Assembly: GCA_963844115.1 (NCBI GenBank)
Contig: CAWJNN010000046.1
Span: 1 to 64,000, forward strand
Source: CS4-C045 sp963844115
Lineage (GTDB): Bacteria > Planctomycetota > Planctomycetia > Pirellulales > UBA7805
Direction: 5' to 3'
DNA: 64,000 nucleotides
Below are positions 42,558 through 51,260 of this stretch, piece by piece (position 1 is the first letter of the stretch; each line of letters starts with the position of its first letter). A program made the translations under genes and the position numbers. The notes beneath the pieces were generated by a model, which ran no database searches, had not been told where the DNA came from, and saw nothing but the letters and a program-made list of their open reading frames with translations.

Positions 42558-43763
42558 ATGTTCAATTCGCGTCATCGCCCGCCGAACCGCGTACTCAGCG
42601 TGATCATCCCCGTCCGCAACGGCGCGGGGACGATCGGACGCTTGCTTGGCAAGCTATTGCGGCAACAGCAGCCGACCGGTTGGGAAACCGAAATCGTCGT
42701 CGGCTATCAACAGTCCAGCGACGATACGCTGTCTATCCTTGAGCAGTACCATCAGAATGCCGCCGTCAAGGTCGTGCCTTGCGCGGGCGAAGGACCTTCC
42801 GCCAACCGCAACGCCGCAGTGCAGCAGTCACGGGGCGAATTGCTGTACTTCATCGACGCCGACGCGGTGCCGATCGAGGACGAGTTTTTCGTCAGGCTCA
42901 TCGACGCGGCAGGGCAGTGTGAAGAATCCGGGAAGCGGCCCGCCGATAAAATACCAGCCCGAAGCGCAAGCGAGGAGTCGGTGTCACCGGGTGCCTCGCT
43001 AGCGCTTCGGGCTGGGCTTTGTGGGAATCCACGTACGATGGGACTCCGATCCCGTCGATTAGGCGCGCATTTGTCCGACGACGGGCTCGGAGTCCCATCG
43101 TACGGCATGTCACCAGCCCCTGCTCCGACAAAGCCTGGTGTGAGTCGATCATTTTCATTCGGCGGCCTGGGCGGACCGATCTTGATCGATCCCGCCCAAC
43201 GCAACAACCCGGTCGCGCTGGCGGATCACTACGCCTGCTGGTTCGACTGGCACGCTCATCGCCGCAGCGGCGAATCGTTTTTCCAGCCGACGGTTCACCT
43301 GCTGGTACCCCGCGCCGTCTTCGATGCAGTGGGTGGCTTTGACGAACGTTTACGGGTGCTGGAGGATTTCGACTTCGAATGCCGGATCAAGGATCTCGGC
43401 TTGAAGATCTACTTCGACCAGACGGTTCCCATCGCCCACGAAGCGCGTGGCAGCCTGTTCAACTCGTGGCGCCACAGTTGGTATTGGGGAAGACCGGCTC
43501 GTGAGCAGTTTTATCAACGCGTTGATCACTCGTACCGTTTCGCGGACCGGCCACGCTTGTTTTGGCTGAACCTACCGCGGCTCTACTGGCGACGCTTGCA
43601 CGTCGTCGCGGCGGCAGCCGCGGCGCATTCGAAATGGTGCGCTTTTTATTGCCTCCCGTTCCTTGCGGCGACCGTCTTTGCCTGGGCGTTGGCAGCAGCG
43701 GTTGGCCGAACGCAACCACCGGCGGATTCGCAGCACGAAAAAAAGCGGCGCGCAGCCGCCTAG
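42558..43763 (+). CDS. Family 2 glycosyltransferase with two inserted palindromes
   Basis: The protein has 401 residues. It opens with the GT-A start LSVIIPVRNGAGTIGRLL, then GEGPSANRNAAVQQSRGELL and the metal-binding DADAVP. The acceptor half has GGFDERLRVLEDFDFECRI. Between the two, about residues 130-195, sits sequence foreign to the family that is encoded by two palindromic elements (42954-43015 and 43032-43104). The C-terminus carries one hydrophobic segment and a basic tail. It transfers a sugar from a nucleotide donor; donor and acceptor are unknown. It follows the efflux genes on the same strand and may decorate the lipopeptide or a surface glycan. Whether the enzyme tolerates the insert is open. 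Confidence 0.85.
   Translation: MFNSRHRPPNRVLSVIIPVRNGAGTIGRLLGKLLRQQQPTGWETEIVVGYQQSSDDTLSILEQYHQNAAVKVVPCAGEGPSANRNAAVQQSRGELLYFIDADAVPIEDEFFVRLIDAAGQCEESGKRPADKIPARSASEESVSPGASLALRAGLCGNPRTMGLRSRRLGAHLSDDGLGVPSYGMSPAPAPTKPGVSRSFSFGGLGGPILIDPAQRNNPVALADHYACWFDWHAHRRSGESFFQPTVHLLVPRAVFDAVGGFDERLRVLEDFDFECRIKDLGLKIYFDQTVPIAHEARGSLFNSWRHSWYWGRPAREQFYQRVDHSYRFADRPRLFWLNLPRLYWRRLHVVAAAAAAHSKWCAFYCLPFLAATVFAWALAAAVGRTQPPADSQHEKKRRAAA
42954..43015. repeat. Palindromic element, family F, in frame in the glycosyltransferase
   Basis: The arms CCAGCCCGAAGCGCAAGCGA and TCGCTAGCGCTTCGGGCTGG are mirrors with one mismatch around a loop of about 20 bases. The reading is Ala-Arg-Ser-Ala-Ser-Glu-Glu and onward, with no stop. 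Confidence 0.9.
43032..43104. repeat. Palindromic element, family E, copy 2, in frame in the glycosyltransferase
   Basis: Arms of 26 bases (CGTACGATGGGACTCCGATC plus CCGTCG) with one mismatch flank a 21-base loop. It shares arms with the element inside A1 at 24741-24807 (ACGATGGG-CTCCG-GCCCGTCG). Confidence 0.9.
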
Positions 43764-43882
43764 TTCGTTTTGACTCTTGTCGGGTTGCCATCGATACCAT
43801 TTGACCGGTTGTAGCTACGATCGGAACGCGGACGATGTCTCACAGGAGGCTGGCCGCACGGCGATCAGTAAATCCGTGCAGA

Positions 43883-43978
43883 GGAAAAGGTGTCAAGTAC
43901 CGATTTGGGGTATTAGGCAATCTCGCTTGGCCTTTGTCTGGGGGCCCGACTCTAGAATCGGTACTTGACACCTTTTTT
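43883..43978. repeat. MITE-like element, family D, copy 2
   Basis: The ends GAAAAGGTGTCAAGTACCG and CGGTACTTGACACCTTTTTT flank a core that is the reverse complement of copy 1 (5211-5304). It lies between two genes. A third partial end (TGACACCTTTT) follows at 43982-43992. Confidence 0.88.
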
Positions 43979-44025
43979 CTCTGACACCTTTTCTCACTTT
44001 TTTCTTACAGGATGGCGGGCCAATA

Positions 44026-44775
44026 CTAGGCGGCCTTGCTAAATTCTTGAGACGAAACTGTCGCCTTCGCTTCCGATCGATCCGAAACAACCAGCGAGAA
44101 TCCGCTGTACTCCGTTTGGAGCAACGTTAAGAGTGCGTAAACCAAAATAATGAGACCGGCCATCTCCAGGGACTCTTCCAAGGTGGCAAGCAGCGCAAAG
44201 ACCGCGTCTTTCTGACGACCAAGCATTTCAAAGCGCCGACCTCCTGCCATTTCCAAGCCGATAGCACCCGCAATAAAGGTCACCGCCGACACGCCGAACC
44301 AGAATCTAACCTGGGGCGCAAGTCGATAAATGGTTGGCAAAACAAAGATCGACAGAACCGCGACAGCCATGCCGTAGGGAATGACCCAGGCAAAATAGAG
44401 CAGTCCTGAAGGGTTGTAGGCTCGACGGATCGGGGGCCCCAACAGTTCGTGGATGGAGCAAAATTCGTCGGCAGCCAAGAAGACAAATAGCGCCGAAAGG
44501 AAAAGCCAGACCCGGTGCCGCTCGCCTGTCCGCACAGCCCCTTTCGAGACCCAATAAAAGAGCGCGCCGCTTAGCAGAAACAAGCCTGCCGAAAAGGCCG
44601 TCGGGAGGTTTCGTTCGGTGTCGAAGTCAAACAGCGGTACGAGTCCATGCAAATACCTGTCGCCTAAAAGATAGGTTGAGCACATGCAACCGACATGCGC
44701 GATGAGCAAGAACGTTGCACAAGCAACTAAAACAAAAACGATTTTGCCTGGCTGCATTGCTATTGTTGGCGCCAT
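44026..44775 (-). CDS. Hypothetical polytopic membrane protein
   Basis: The protein has 249 residues from the ATG at 44775, which follows TAGGAAA; an upstream in-frame start would add 63 unlikely residues reading through a repeat. There are about seven hydrophobic segments, beginning IVFVLVACATFLLIAHVG. Between segments 3 and 4 lies a conserved-looking patch with acidic and His residues (FLAADEFCSIHELLGPPIRR), and a second patch with LEESLEMAGLI comes near the end. Paired acidic/His residues inside membrane segments can bind metal, but I do not recognise the family. It ends 48 bases beyond element D copy 2. No operon partner is obvious. Confidence 0.65.
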   Translation of the reverse strand: MAPTIAMQPGKIVFVLVACATFLLIAHVGCMCSTYLLGDRYLHGLVPLFDFDTERNLPTAFSAGLFLLSGALFYWVSKGAVRTGERHRVWLFLSALFVFLAADEFCSIHELLGPPIRRAYNPSGLLYFAWVIPYGMAVAVLSIFVLPTIYRLAPQVRFWFGVSAVTFIAGAIGLEMAGGRRFEMLGRQKDAVFALLATLEESLEMAGLIILVYALLTLLQTEYSGFSLVVSDRSEAKATVSSQEFSKAA

Positions 44776-44832
44776 AACAGGTTTCCTACGCGGACTCGTG
44801 GAAAGACAATCGGCTGCTAAGGTGTTGGTGTT

Positions 44833-44904
44833 TTGAACAGGAGGTAACAGAGTTAACAGAGGCAAAATAGCGGTTCTCTGTTCCCTCCGTTGACTTTTGT
44901 TCAA
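44833..44904. repeat. Imperfect inverted repeat with AACAGAG arms (family N)
   Basis: The left arm TTGAACAGGAGGTAACAGAG and right arm CTCTGTTCCCTCCGTTGACT-TTTGTTCAA mirror each other with mismatches. It lies between the membrane protein and the sulfotransferase and may act as a bidirectional stem-loop. Confidence 0.6.
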
Positions 44905-45003
44905 CAAATTGTCGATCCTGTAATCCCGCTCGATTCCTCGCGGTGAAGAACAATGAGCAGACATTTGTTGAACGATGCGAGTCAGATAATCTGGACTTTC
45001 TAT

Positions 45004-45952
45004 TTAGGCCGCGCGGCGCAGGCCGATTTCGCCTTGCAGGGCATCGTCAAGCCCGAATCGCTGGACCAGGTCGACGATCGTTCGTTCGCTGGACGCGTCA
45101 AGTTCGCTTAGCGGTTCGAGCCGCTGAGCGATCTGTGCCTGGCTGCGCTGGGAGGTCTGCGAGCGTCGCACGACGGCCTCCCGAAATCGCGAGTCGCTCC
45201 AGCCTCGGTCCGCCAGACATCGTGCGATAGCGTTCCAGTTGTTCGTGTCGCGGGTCAATTGGTCGTAACTTACAGGAACGACATTCTCGTGCTGGCTAAG
45301 GCATTGATAAGGTATGAAGTTTTCAATGCACCACTTCAGTGCCTGTCGCTGAATCAGGCAGGAGGATGACGACTGTTCGAGGAGGTCCGCATAGGGGTGC
45401 AACCAATCGCGCGATGAGCTCGGGTTGGTTCAGCACACCAGCAGGATGCCACTGGAACTTCCAGCCTTGTCGCATCTTGGCCAGCTGCGAGTTAATAACA
45501 CAACGCGGATCGCGCACGACGTAGATGATCTTGATTTCGGGCCAGCGCCGAGCGATGTAGTCCAGCATCAGGTTTGCACGGACGGCCTTGACGACGCGGC
45601 GAAAATAGACGCCCGGTGCCGTGAAGCGATCACACCAGCGTGCCCGCAGACGACCTTGAAGAATCCGGCGAATCTCCGGCTCTCGCTGCTGGCCATGCGG
45701 GCCCCACGGTAAGTAGAGCTGATGATGGTCGCAATGTGTGGGTGTTCCAGCCAGAAAACAGAACCTCTGGTTGTCGTCCAACAAGAAGGGCTCAAACATC
45801 AGGCGGCTACGCATGGCGTGAGCAAGCGTCTGGCCAATCCAGGTTGTGCCGCTCCGACCGCTGCCGGCGACCAGGACACAACGCTTGAAACCGAACGCCA
45901 GATCGATCAAGGGAAACGGTTGTTTGGCATTTGATGAACGGGTGTGGGACAT
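45004..45952 (-). CDS. Sulfotransferase (one frameshift)
   Basis: The PAPS loop VAGSGRSGTTWIGQTL lies near residue 25 and the 3'-phosphate motif YVVRDPRCVINSQ near residue 140. The frame breaks near 45393-45402, where one surplus base separates ELIARLV from HPYADLLEQ; the combined length of about 315 residues is normal. The start ATG at 45952 is chosen because conserved sequence begins soon after it, but no strong ribosome site is seen. It should sulfate a sugar, lipid or small molecule. It sits among glycosyltransferases and just upstream of an unknown membrane protein, so a role in sulfated glycan or glycolipid making is reasonable. Confidence 0.85.
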
Positions 45953-46025
45953 GTTGGTTGTTGAATTTGGATTGATCGAATGGGTTGCGGTTAAGAAAGA
46001 ACCAGGATCGTCTACAGGACTTGCT

Positions 46026-47561
46026 TTACGCGGCGGCCCGGCGCTCCTCACAATGCAACTCAAAGGTGACTTTCACCACCGCTATTCCCAGCTCACGGTA
46101 GTCGGGGGGTCGCCAGCGGCGCGAGTTAACGATTGGAAACTGCAAACGGAGTTGATGTTCTTCCTGGGCGGCGAAGTGATCGGGTCGCACGTCGACTGAG
46201 ATTTGTTTTTTCCCAGCGATCCAGTCGCTGCGTGGCAGCACATGGCCGTCGATACTGATCTGACCACCACCGCGCCAATGTTTGGCATGCGTCAGTTTCA
46301 GCGTCATACGGTAGTAGCCGGGCGACAGCGTGAATTGCAGCTGTGCATCCGGGCTGGTCCACATGAATCCGTTGCGACCGTCGTATTCCTGAGAATGAAA
46401 TCCGTCGATGAATTCCGGCTGTAATTGCGACATGCGAATCGTGAGGGAACCGTTGTCGCCGCGACTCATACCGCTTAGGGTTTCGTCATCCGGCCAAAAG
46501 TCGGCGGGCAGTCTCCAATCTTCAACGACGCCATTTCCACCGCTGGGAGTGACTACTCGATCTCCGTCCAATGTGCCTGCTGCACGCAACACGCGCTCCA
46601 AATCGTCGTGTCTTTGTACGATGCCCTGTTCTTCCAGTTCTTGCAGCCGAGCTTCGGGCATGGCGACCCATTCACGGTAATACTGACGAGCCTGTTCATC
46701 ATTTAGCCGTGTGGCGGCTTCTTTCCAACATTGCTTGACCGACCCGACGGGTTTTCCTGTGTGCCATTTGACGGGTTCATGCGAGAGTTTGAAGTGTTTG
46801 TCTTTCCATTGGCGCCAGTCGACGATCACGTAGTGCAGCAGGCGGCCGAGATGCGTCATCTTCAAACCGCAGGCGCCAGGTCGATGGGGATACTTCACGT
46901 TCTGAAAGCGGGCCCAGCCGTGGGCGGTCCAGGCTTGAATGTTGGCCGACGTACGAACGATGACCTTGCCGATCATATGGCCAACGTAGCCGCGATTATT
47001 GATGATCGAACCGTCACTCGGATTGAGGATGTCGCGGCGAAAATCGCGATCCTGCAGGAAATACTTTTGGCGCCAGAACGGTTCGCTTGGGTCGATATCC
47101 AGGGGAATCGTTTCTTTTGGCAGCAGTTTGACGACTTTTGTCGATCGAGGTACGCAGGCCAGCATGGTGGGCAGATCACAGGGTTCGTCGATCGATTTAC
47201 GATCAAACAAGCGACGCGGTCGGCCGCCAATCGCGAACTCGTCAGGGTCAATCGCCAATAGCCAATCGATCCCGTCGTCGCGGGCGTGGGCAAGTGCACG
47301 GTCCATACACAGGGTCTGCCAGTCGCCCACATAGCGAAATCGGCACGCATCGTTCGGATCGAGCCGTATCGTGCGGACCCAGGGAAAGGAGGCGGCGATC
47401 TGATCCGTCCCGTCGGTACAGCGATCCAAAAAGATGTACGCTCGTTCAATGCCGAGTGCGCGATGGTAGGAAAGGTGTGCGGCCAGGAACCGAGCTTCGT
47501 TGCGCACGGACATGACCATGGCCACGCGAGGCTCCCTGGCGAAAAAACGACAAATGTTCAT
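46026..47561 (-). CDS. Glycosyltransferase (Glyco_tranf_2_4/GT92-like) with C-terminal beta domain
   Basis: The protein has 511 residues. The start has the pattern of this group: MVMSVRNEARFLAAHLSYH, AYIFLDRCTDGTDQIA and WLLAIDPDEF, the last being the metal-binding DxD-like site. The middle part (HRPGACGLKMTHLGRLLHY) fits the same family. The last 160 residues look like a separate beta-sandwich (MTLKLTHAKHWRGGGQISIDG, LRLQFPIVNSRRW), perhaps sugar-binding. It acts in the cytoplasm or at the membrane face on an unknown acceptor. The gene is upstream of the sulfotransferase on the same strand with a 73-base gap, so they are probably co-transcribed. Confidence 0.85.
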   Translation of the reverse strand: MNICRFFAREPRVAMVMSVRNEARFLAAHLSYHRALGIERAYIFLDRCTDGTDQIAASFPWVRTIRLDPNDACRFRYVGDWQTLCMDRALAHARDDGIDWLLAIDPDEFAIGGRPRRLFDRKSIDEPCDLPTMLACVPRSTKVVKLLPKETIPLDIDPSEPFWRQKYFLQDRDFRRDILNPSDGSIINNRGYVGHMIGKVIVRTSANIQAWTAHGWARFQNVKYPHRPGACGLKMTHLGRLLHYVIVDWRQWKDKHFKLSHEPVKWHTGKPVGSVKQCWKEAATRLNDEQARQYYREWVAMPEARLQELEEQGIVQRHDDLERVLRAAGTLDGDRVVTPSGGNGVVEDWRLPADFWPDDETLSGMSRGDNGSLTIRMSQLQPEFIDGFHSQEYDGRNGFMWTSPDAQLQFTLSPGYYRMTLKLTHAKHWRGGGQISIDGHVLPRSDWIAGKKQISVDVRPDHFAAQEEHQLRLQFPIVNSRRWRPPDYRELGIAVVKVTFELHCEERRAAA

Positions 47562-47590
47562 GGATCAATCCCGTCGTTGGAAGGCGTTAC

Positions 47591-47662
47591 ATCGTTTAAC
47601 CCGTTGCCGAAGGCGAGGCGGTTTCCGTCGTTCTCCTAGCCTGCGGCCACGGGTTAAACGAT
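47591..47662. repeat. Palindromic element, family C, copy 2
   Basis: The arms ATCGTTTAACCCGTTGCCGA and GGCCACGGGTTAAACGAT flank a short loop. They match copy 1 at 890-966. It sits between two glycosyltransferase genes. Confidence 0.85.
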
Positions 47663-47696
47663 CGAATGCGCTCCAGCGTCGTTTGACGCCGTGCAA

Positions 47697-49143
47697 TCAG
47701 GCGATTAAATGTCTCGTGCCGGCGTGCATCACCATTTCCAATAAATTCGCCGCTTGTCGGCGTCCGCCAGACTTCCGTAATACTAATGCCATTCTTTCCG
47801 CCGCCTGGCGGAAGGATGGTTGCGTGATTAGTTGTGAAAGCTTGCCGGCGACGGAGCTGTGATTCATGTTCGCAAAATCAACTCGTAGCCCGCAACCTGC
47901 GTCTTCGATCCGTGCAGCGTTGTAGTGTTGGTCACCGAAGAACGGCATGACAAGCAGCGGGAGACCTTCCCACAGCGCTTCCTGAGTGCTGTTGCTTCCG
48001 CCGTGCAGCCAGGCGAGCCGGATGGCAGGATGCGCAAGCACGGCACGTTGCGCGACAAAGTTTTCAACGCGAATGTTCTCCGGCAGGCACGGCAGCAGCG
48101 ATTGTTCGGCTGGCGACAACGACCACAGGACTTGAACTCCGCAGCGACCGAGCACGTTGACTAGCGTGGTGATGGCGTCAAGTGACATCGGGGCGCCTTG
48201 TGCTGGGGGCGCGCGCTGTGCGCGGGTCTCCGACCCCGCACATTCACTGACCGTAGGTCTCCCAGATCGATGGAGACCTTCGGTCGATGATTCGGCGAGG
48301 TCGGAGACCTGCGCCGAGCGATTGTCGAGTGACGCGAGCGTTCCAAACGAGACGTAAATAACTCCATGCTCGACAGCGCCGTCGAGCCTCGCTTTCAAGT
48401 CGGTGTCCAGCGGTGCTGGTTGCGGACGGAAGATTGGACCGGTGATATGCACGCGAGGAGGCAGCGCGGGGTAATTCCAGGCCAAAGCAGGTCGTCACGA
48501 TCGTCAGGTTATCGCGAAACTGTTCGCCGAAGGGCGCCGTGATTCCACATTCGGCGCGAACTTGCGCGAAGCGTGCTTGCCGCCCACGGGATTGCATACG
48601 TAACCAGAAAGGTAAGGCCCGGTTCACAACCCGCTGTCGCCAGCTCATGGCGGCTGGGAAACTGGTTGCGAAATGCGGCGCGGTTCTTTCGGAGGGCAAC
48701 ACGTTGCCCAGGACGCCGCTAAGCACCACGAATGGTACGCCGGCTTCATAGGCTGCATCGATTGCCGGGGCCGAAGCGTGGTCCGCGACCAACAGGTCCG
48801 GCTGCTGCTCGCGAACAATTTGACGCATCGTAGGCAACAGACTCGGATACCAGCGGATACTGCAGTCAAACATACGTGCTCGACCTCGCCAGACGTTGCG
48901 GTCGGAGATTGAAGCGTCAGTCGCCGCTTGGAATTCCTGGCGGAAGTCGTGGCCAGCCAGCGCTCCTGTCGCTTCCCAGGGCAAGACTTGGACAGCAGAG
49001 TTTTCAATCCAATCTTGGGCGCTCGGTGCGATAGCAAAGCTGGTGCGGTAACCGCGCGACGAGATTTCGTCAGCCAATGCGATCAGGCGTGTCGCATGGC
49101 CGCGCAAGGGCGGCGAAGCAAACAGAATATGTTGTTGGCTCAA
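47697..49143 (-). CDS. GT1 (UGT/MGT-type) glycosyltransferase (one frameshift, one inserted element)
   Basis: The N-terminal half has the family start ILFASPPLRGHATRLIALA. The C-terminal half has VIYVSFGTLAS and the donor-binding block HGGSNSTQEALWEGLPLLVM with PFFGDQHYNA. These are the marks of GT-B enzymes that glycosylate small lipophilic molecules, antibiotics and lipids. A surplus base near 48484 splits the frame between TIVTTC and AWNYPALPPRVH. About 44 residues after GTLASLDN are encoded by a palindromic element (48199-48316), leaving the frame open. The TTG at 49143 is preferred; a TTG at 49197 would add 18 basic residues. It is a good candidate for decorating the lipopeptide. Confidence 0.88.
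48199..48316. repeat. Compound palindromic element, family H, copy 2, in frame in GT1
   Basis: Outer arms around GGTCTCCGACC and GGTCGGAGACC and inner arms GACCGTAGGTCTCC and GGAGACCTTCGGTC fold about position 48268. It is read in frame on the minus strand as a Ser/Glu/Arg-rich insert. Confidence 0.85.
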
Positions 49144-49337
49144 AGTACGTTTATCCCGACGAACGAAGCAGCGCGTCAATCGCGACGAAATGGGCAAAGT
49201 GCAAAGCTTTGAAATGCTTGAAATCAGCGATTTGAAAAGAAATCCCGATCATTGTTTTCGGCATTTCCGATCAGTGCAGTAAACCCGGAATGATTACGTA
49301 ACCGTCATTCTTGCAATCATCATGCGTGGCTAGATCA

Positions 49338-50852
49338 ATGAAGTCCTTGAAGAATATCTTGGCAGCAGTGCAAGCGGTGCCGGTTTGGTGGTGGGTTCTG
49401 CTGATCACCGTGGTCGGCGCAGGCCTGCGTATTTACGACTTGGGTGGCGAGAGTATTTGGCTTGATGAGGCGCATACCTACCGTCGGATGACGGTGAGCC
49501 TGCCGGCGATGTTGGCTGACTGCCACCAGCGTGGCCAGGGCCCGTTGTATTACTTGCTCGCCCGTCCTTGGTGTGACGTGGCCGGTTGCTCCGAATTCGC
49601 GATGCGCTTTCCTGCGGCCGTGTTTGGCACCTTGTGCATTCCCATGATCTTTGTCGTTGCAGCAAAGTTATGGAATAAGACAGCCGGGCTTTGTGCAGCC
49701 TGGCTTCTCACGATACATCCCTTTGCAATTCATTACGCACAGGAGGCGAGGCCCTACTCGCTGTTCTTGTTGCTCGCCCTGGGTTCCTATTTTGCGTTGC
49801 TAAAGTTGCTAGACAGAAATGATCATCGCTCGGGTGATCATCGCTGGCTGTGGGGATACGCTGCCTTCACGACGGCCGCCTTGTACACGCATCCCTACGG
49901 TGTATTCGTTGCGGTTTCCCAAGCGTTGATCTTTATGTGCCACTTGTTATCAACTCGACAGCGCCCCGGCATCGGTCGGTGGAAGCAGCTTTATACCGCC
50001 GTTGGCCTGGTAACGGTGCTTTACCTGCCGCAGTTAATTCACCACGCTACCAGCTATATGGCTAACCCCGTTGCACGCATCGGGTGGATTAAGCAGCGAT
50101 CATTTTTGTACATGTTGGAAATCCCGATTCGCCATAGCATGTACGATCCACTTGGCTATCTTGCGGCCGCTCTTGTCGCCGTAGCCATCTTGGTGGGACT
50201 CCGCCGAGGAACTGCGTTGTTAAAAGATACCGGGTTGGTACTGGTCGCGTCCGTCGCCTGCTCGTTCTTGCTTCTACCCTGGATAATGTCCGCGATCTCG
50301 AATCCGATGCTGGTTATCCGCTATACGATCGTCGCGATGGCTGCGTTCGCCTTGTTGCTTGCGTGGGCAGTCAGCACATTTCCCGCGCGGATTCGCGCAT
50401 CGGCATTGCTCCTGTTAACCGTGGTGGCGGCGATCCCGCTGAATCACTACTTTACTTACGCTTGCAAAGAACCTTCGCGCACGATCGCTGCCGAGCTACG
50501 CGAACGGGTCCAGCCGGGCGATCTTGTCGTTTCGACGTCGTCAGGGTGCGATTATGCGTTGCGGTTTTATATGGATGGCACACCCTTCGCCCCTCAGGTC
50601 TTCTCCGTAAGTAACCGCCGTGACCTGGCGGCGGCGCTGACCAGCACCAACCGCCTGTGGCTGATTCGGTCGTACGGCAATAATCGGCGTTGGAAGCCAT
50701 TGGTGGAAGCGTCGACGCCGGTCGAGATCTTATCGGTCAATGATCCGCAGGTTTACATTGGCAAACGGCGCATGACCGCTCAGTTGTATAGGACATCTGA
50801 GCTGCGGAGGGCGGCTTACTACGCCAGGCAGGGTGCCACGCAGTTTCGATAG
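49338..50852 (+). CDS. Membrane glycosyltransferase (GT39/ArnT-like, PMT_2)
   Basis: The protein has 504 residues from the ATG at 49338. The first loop after helix 1 carries the catalytic acidic pair in ESIWLDEAHTYRRM, and the second holds RGQGPLYYLLARPW. About ten membrane helices follow (for example FPAAVFGTLCIPMIFVVAA), then a soluble tail of about 110 residues. Such enzymes move a sugar from a polyprenyl-phosphate carrier onto lipid or protein on the outer face of the membrane. It points away from the GT1 gene. Its acceptor is unknown; cell-surface lipid, a protein or the lipopeptide are all possible. Confidence 0.88.
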   Translation: MKSLKNILAAVQAVPVWWWVLLITVVGAGLRIYDLGGESIWLDEAHTYRRMTVSLPAMLADCHQRGQGPLYYLLARPWCDVAGCSEFAMRFPAAVFGTLCIPMIFVVAAKLWNKTAGLCAAWLLTIHPFAIHYAQEARPYSLFLLLALGSYFALLKLLDRNDHRSGDHRWLWGYAAFTTAALYTHPYGVFVAVSQALIFMCHLLSTRQRPGIGRWKQLYTAVGLVTVLYLPQLIHHATSYMANPVARIGWIKQRSFLYMLEIPIRHSMYDPLGYLAAALVAVAILVGLRRGTALLKDTGLVLVASVACSFLLLPWIMSAISNPMLVIRYTIVAMAAFALLLAWAVSTFPARIRASALLLLTVVAAIPLNHYFTYACKEPSRTIAAELRERVQPGDLVVSTSSGCDYALRFYMDGTPFAPQVFSVSNRRDLAAALTSTNRLWLIRSYGNNRRWKPLVEASTPVEILSVNDPQVYIGKRRMTAQLYRTSELRRAAYYARQGATQFR

Positions 50853-50889
50853 GGAACAAGCGAAAGACGAATTCCATGGCACCACAATG

Positions 50890-51001
50890 CTTCGACCACA
50901 GTGCTTCGACCACAGTGCTTCGACCACAGTGCTTCGACCACAGTGCTTCGACCACAGTGCTTCGACGGCCATGCTTCGACGGCCATGCTTCGACGGACGC
51001 G
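50890..51001. repeat. Eight tandem 14-bp repeats in two variants
   Basis: Five copies of CTTCGACCACAGTG are followed by CTTCGACGGCCATG twice and a final decayed copy. The switch from one variant to the other partway through suggests expansion from two founder units. It lies just past the GT39-like stop and codes for nothing convincing. Confidence 0.92.
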
Positions 51002-51022
51002 TTGCTCACCTTTGCGGTTTTT

Positions 51023-51243
51023 AGGAACGTGGAAAAAATAAGTTCGGTGTTTGATCCTCCACCCTCCCGCTTGCGGGAGGGTCGCGAGGAACGAGCGGGG
51101 AGGGTTCTTCAAGATTGACATCAATGATGTAGTGACTTTTCCACGGTTGTTCAGCCCTCCCCGGAGCTGAGACTCCGACCCTCCCGCAAGCGGGAGGGTG
51201 AGTTGTGTGGCCAAAATACCGAAGTTACTTTTCCCACGTTCCT
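51023..51243. repeat. 221-bp MITE-like element with long inverted ends (family K)
   Basis: The ends AGGAACGTGGAAAAAATAAG-TTCGGT and ACCGAA-GTTACTTTTCCCACGTTCCT are inverted repeats of about 28 bases. Inside are two further palindromes, each an ACCCTCCCGC/GCGGGAGGGT stem (near 51061 and 51178). No gene fits inside. The nested symmetry suggests a non-autonomous mobile element. Confidence 0.8.
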
Positions 51244-51260
51244 TCGTCCTATTCGCTTCA

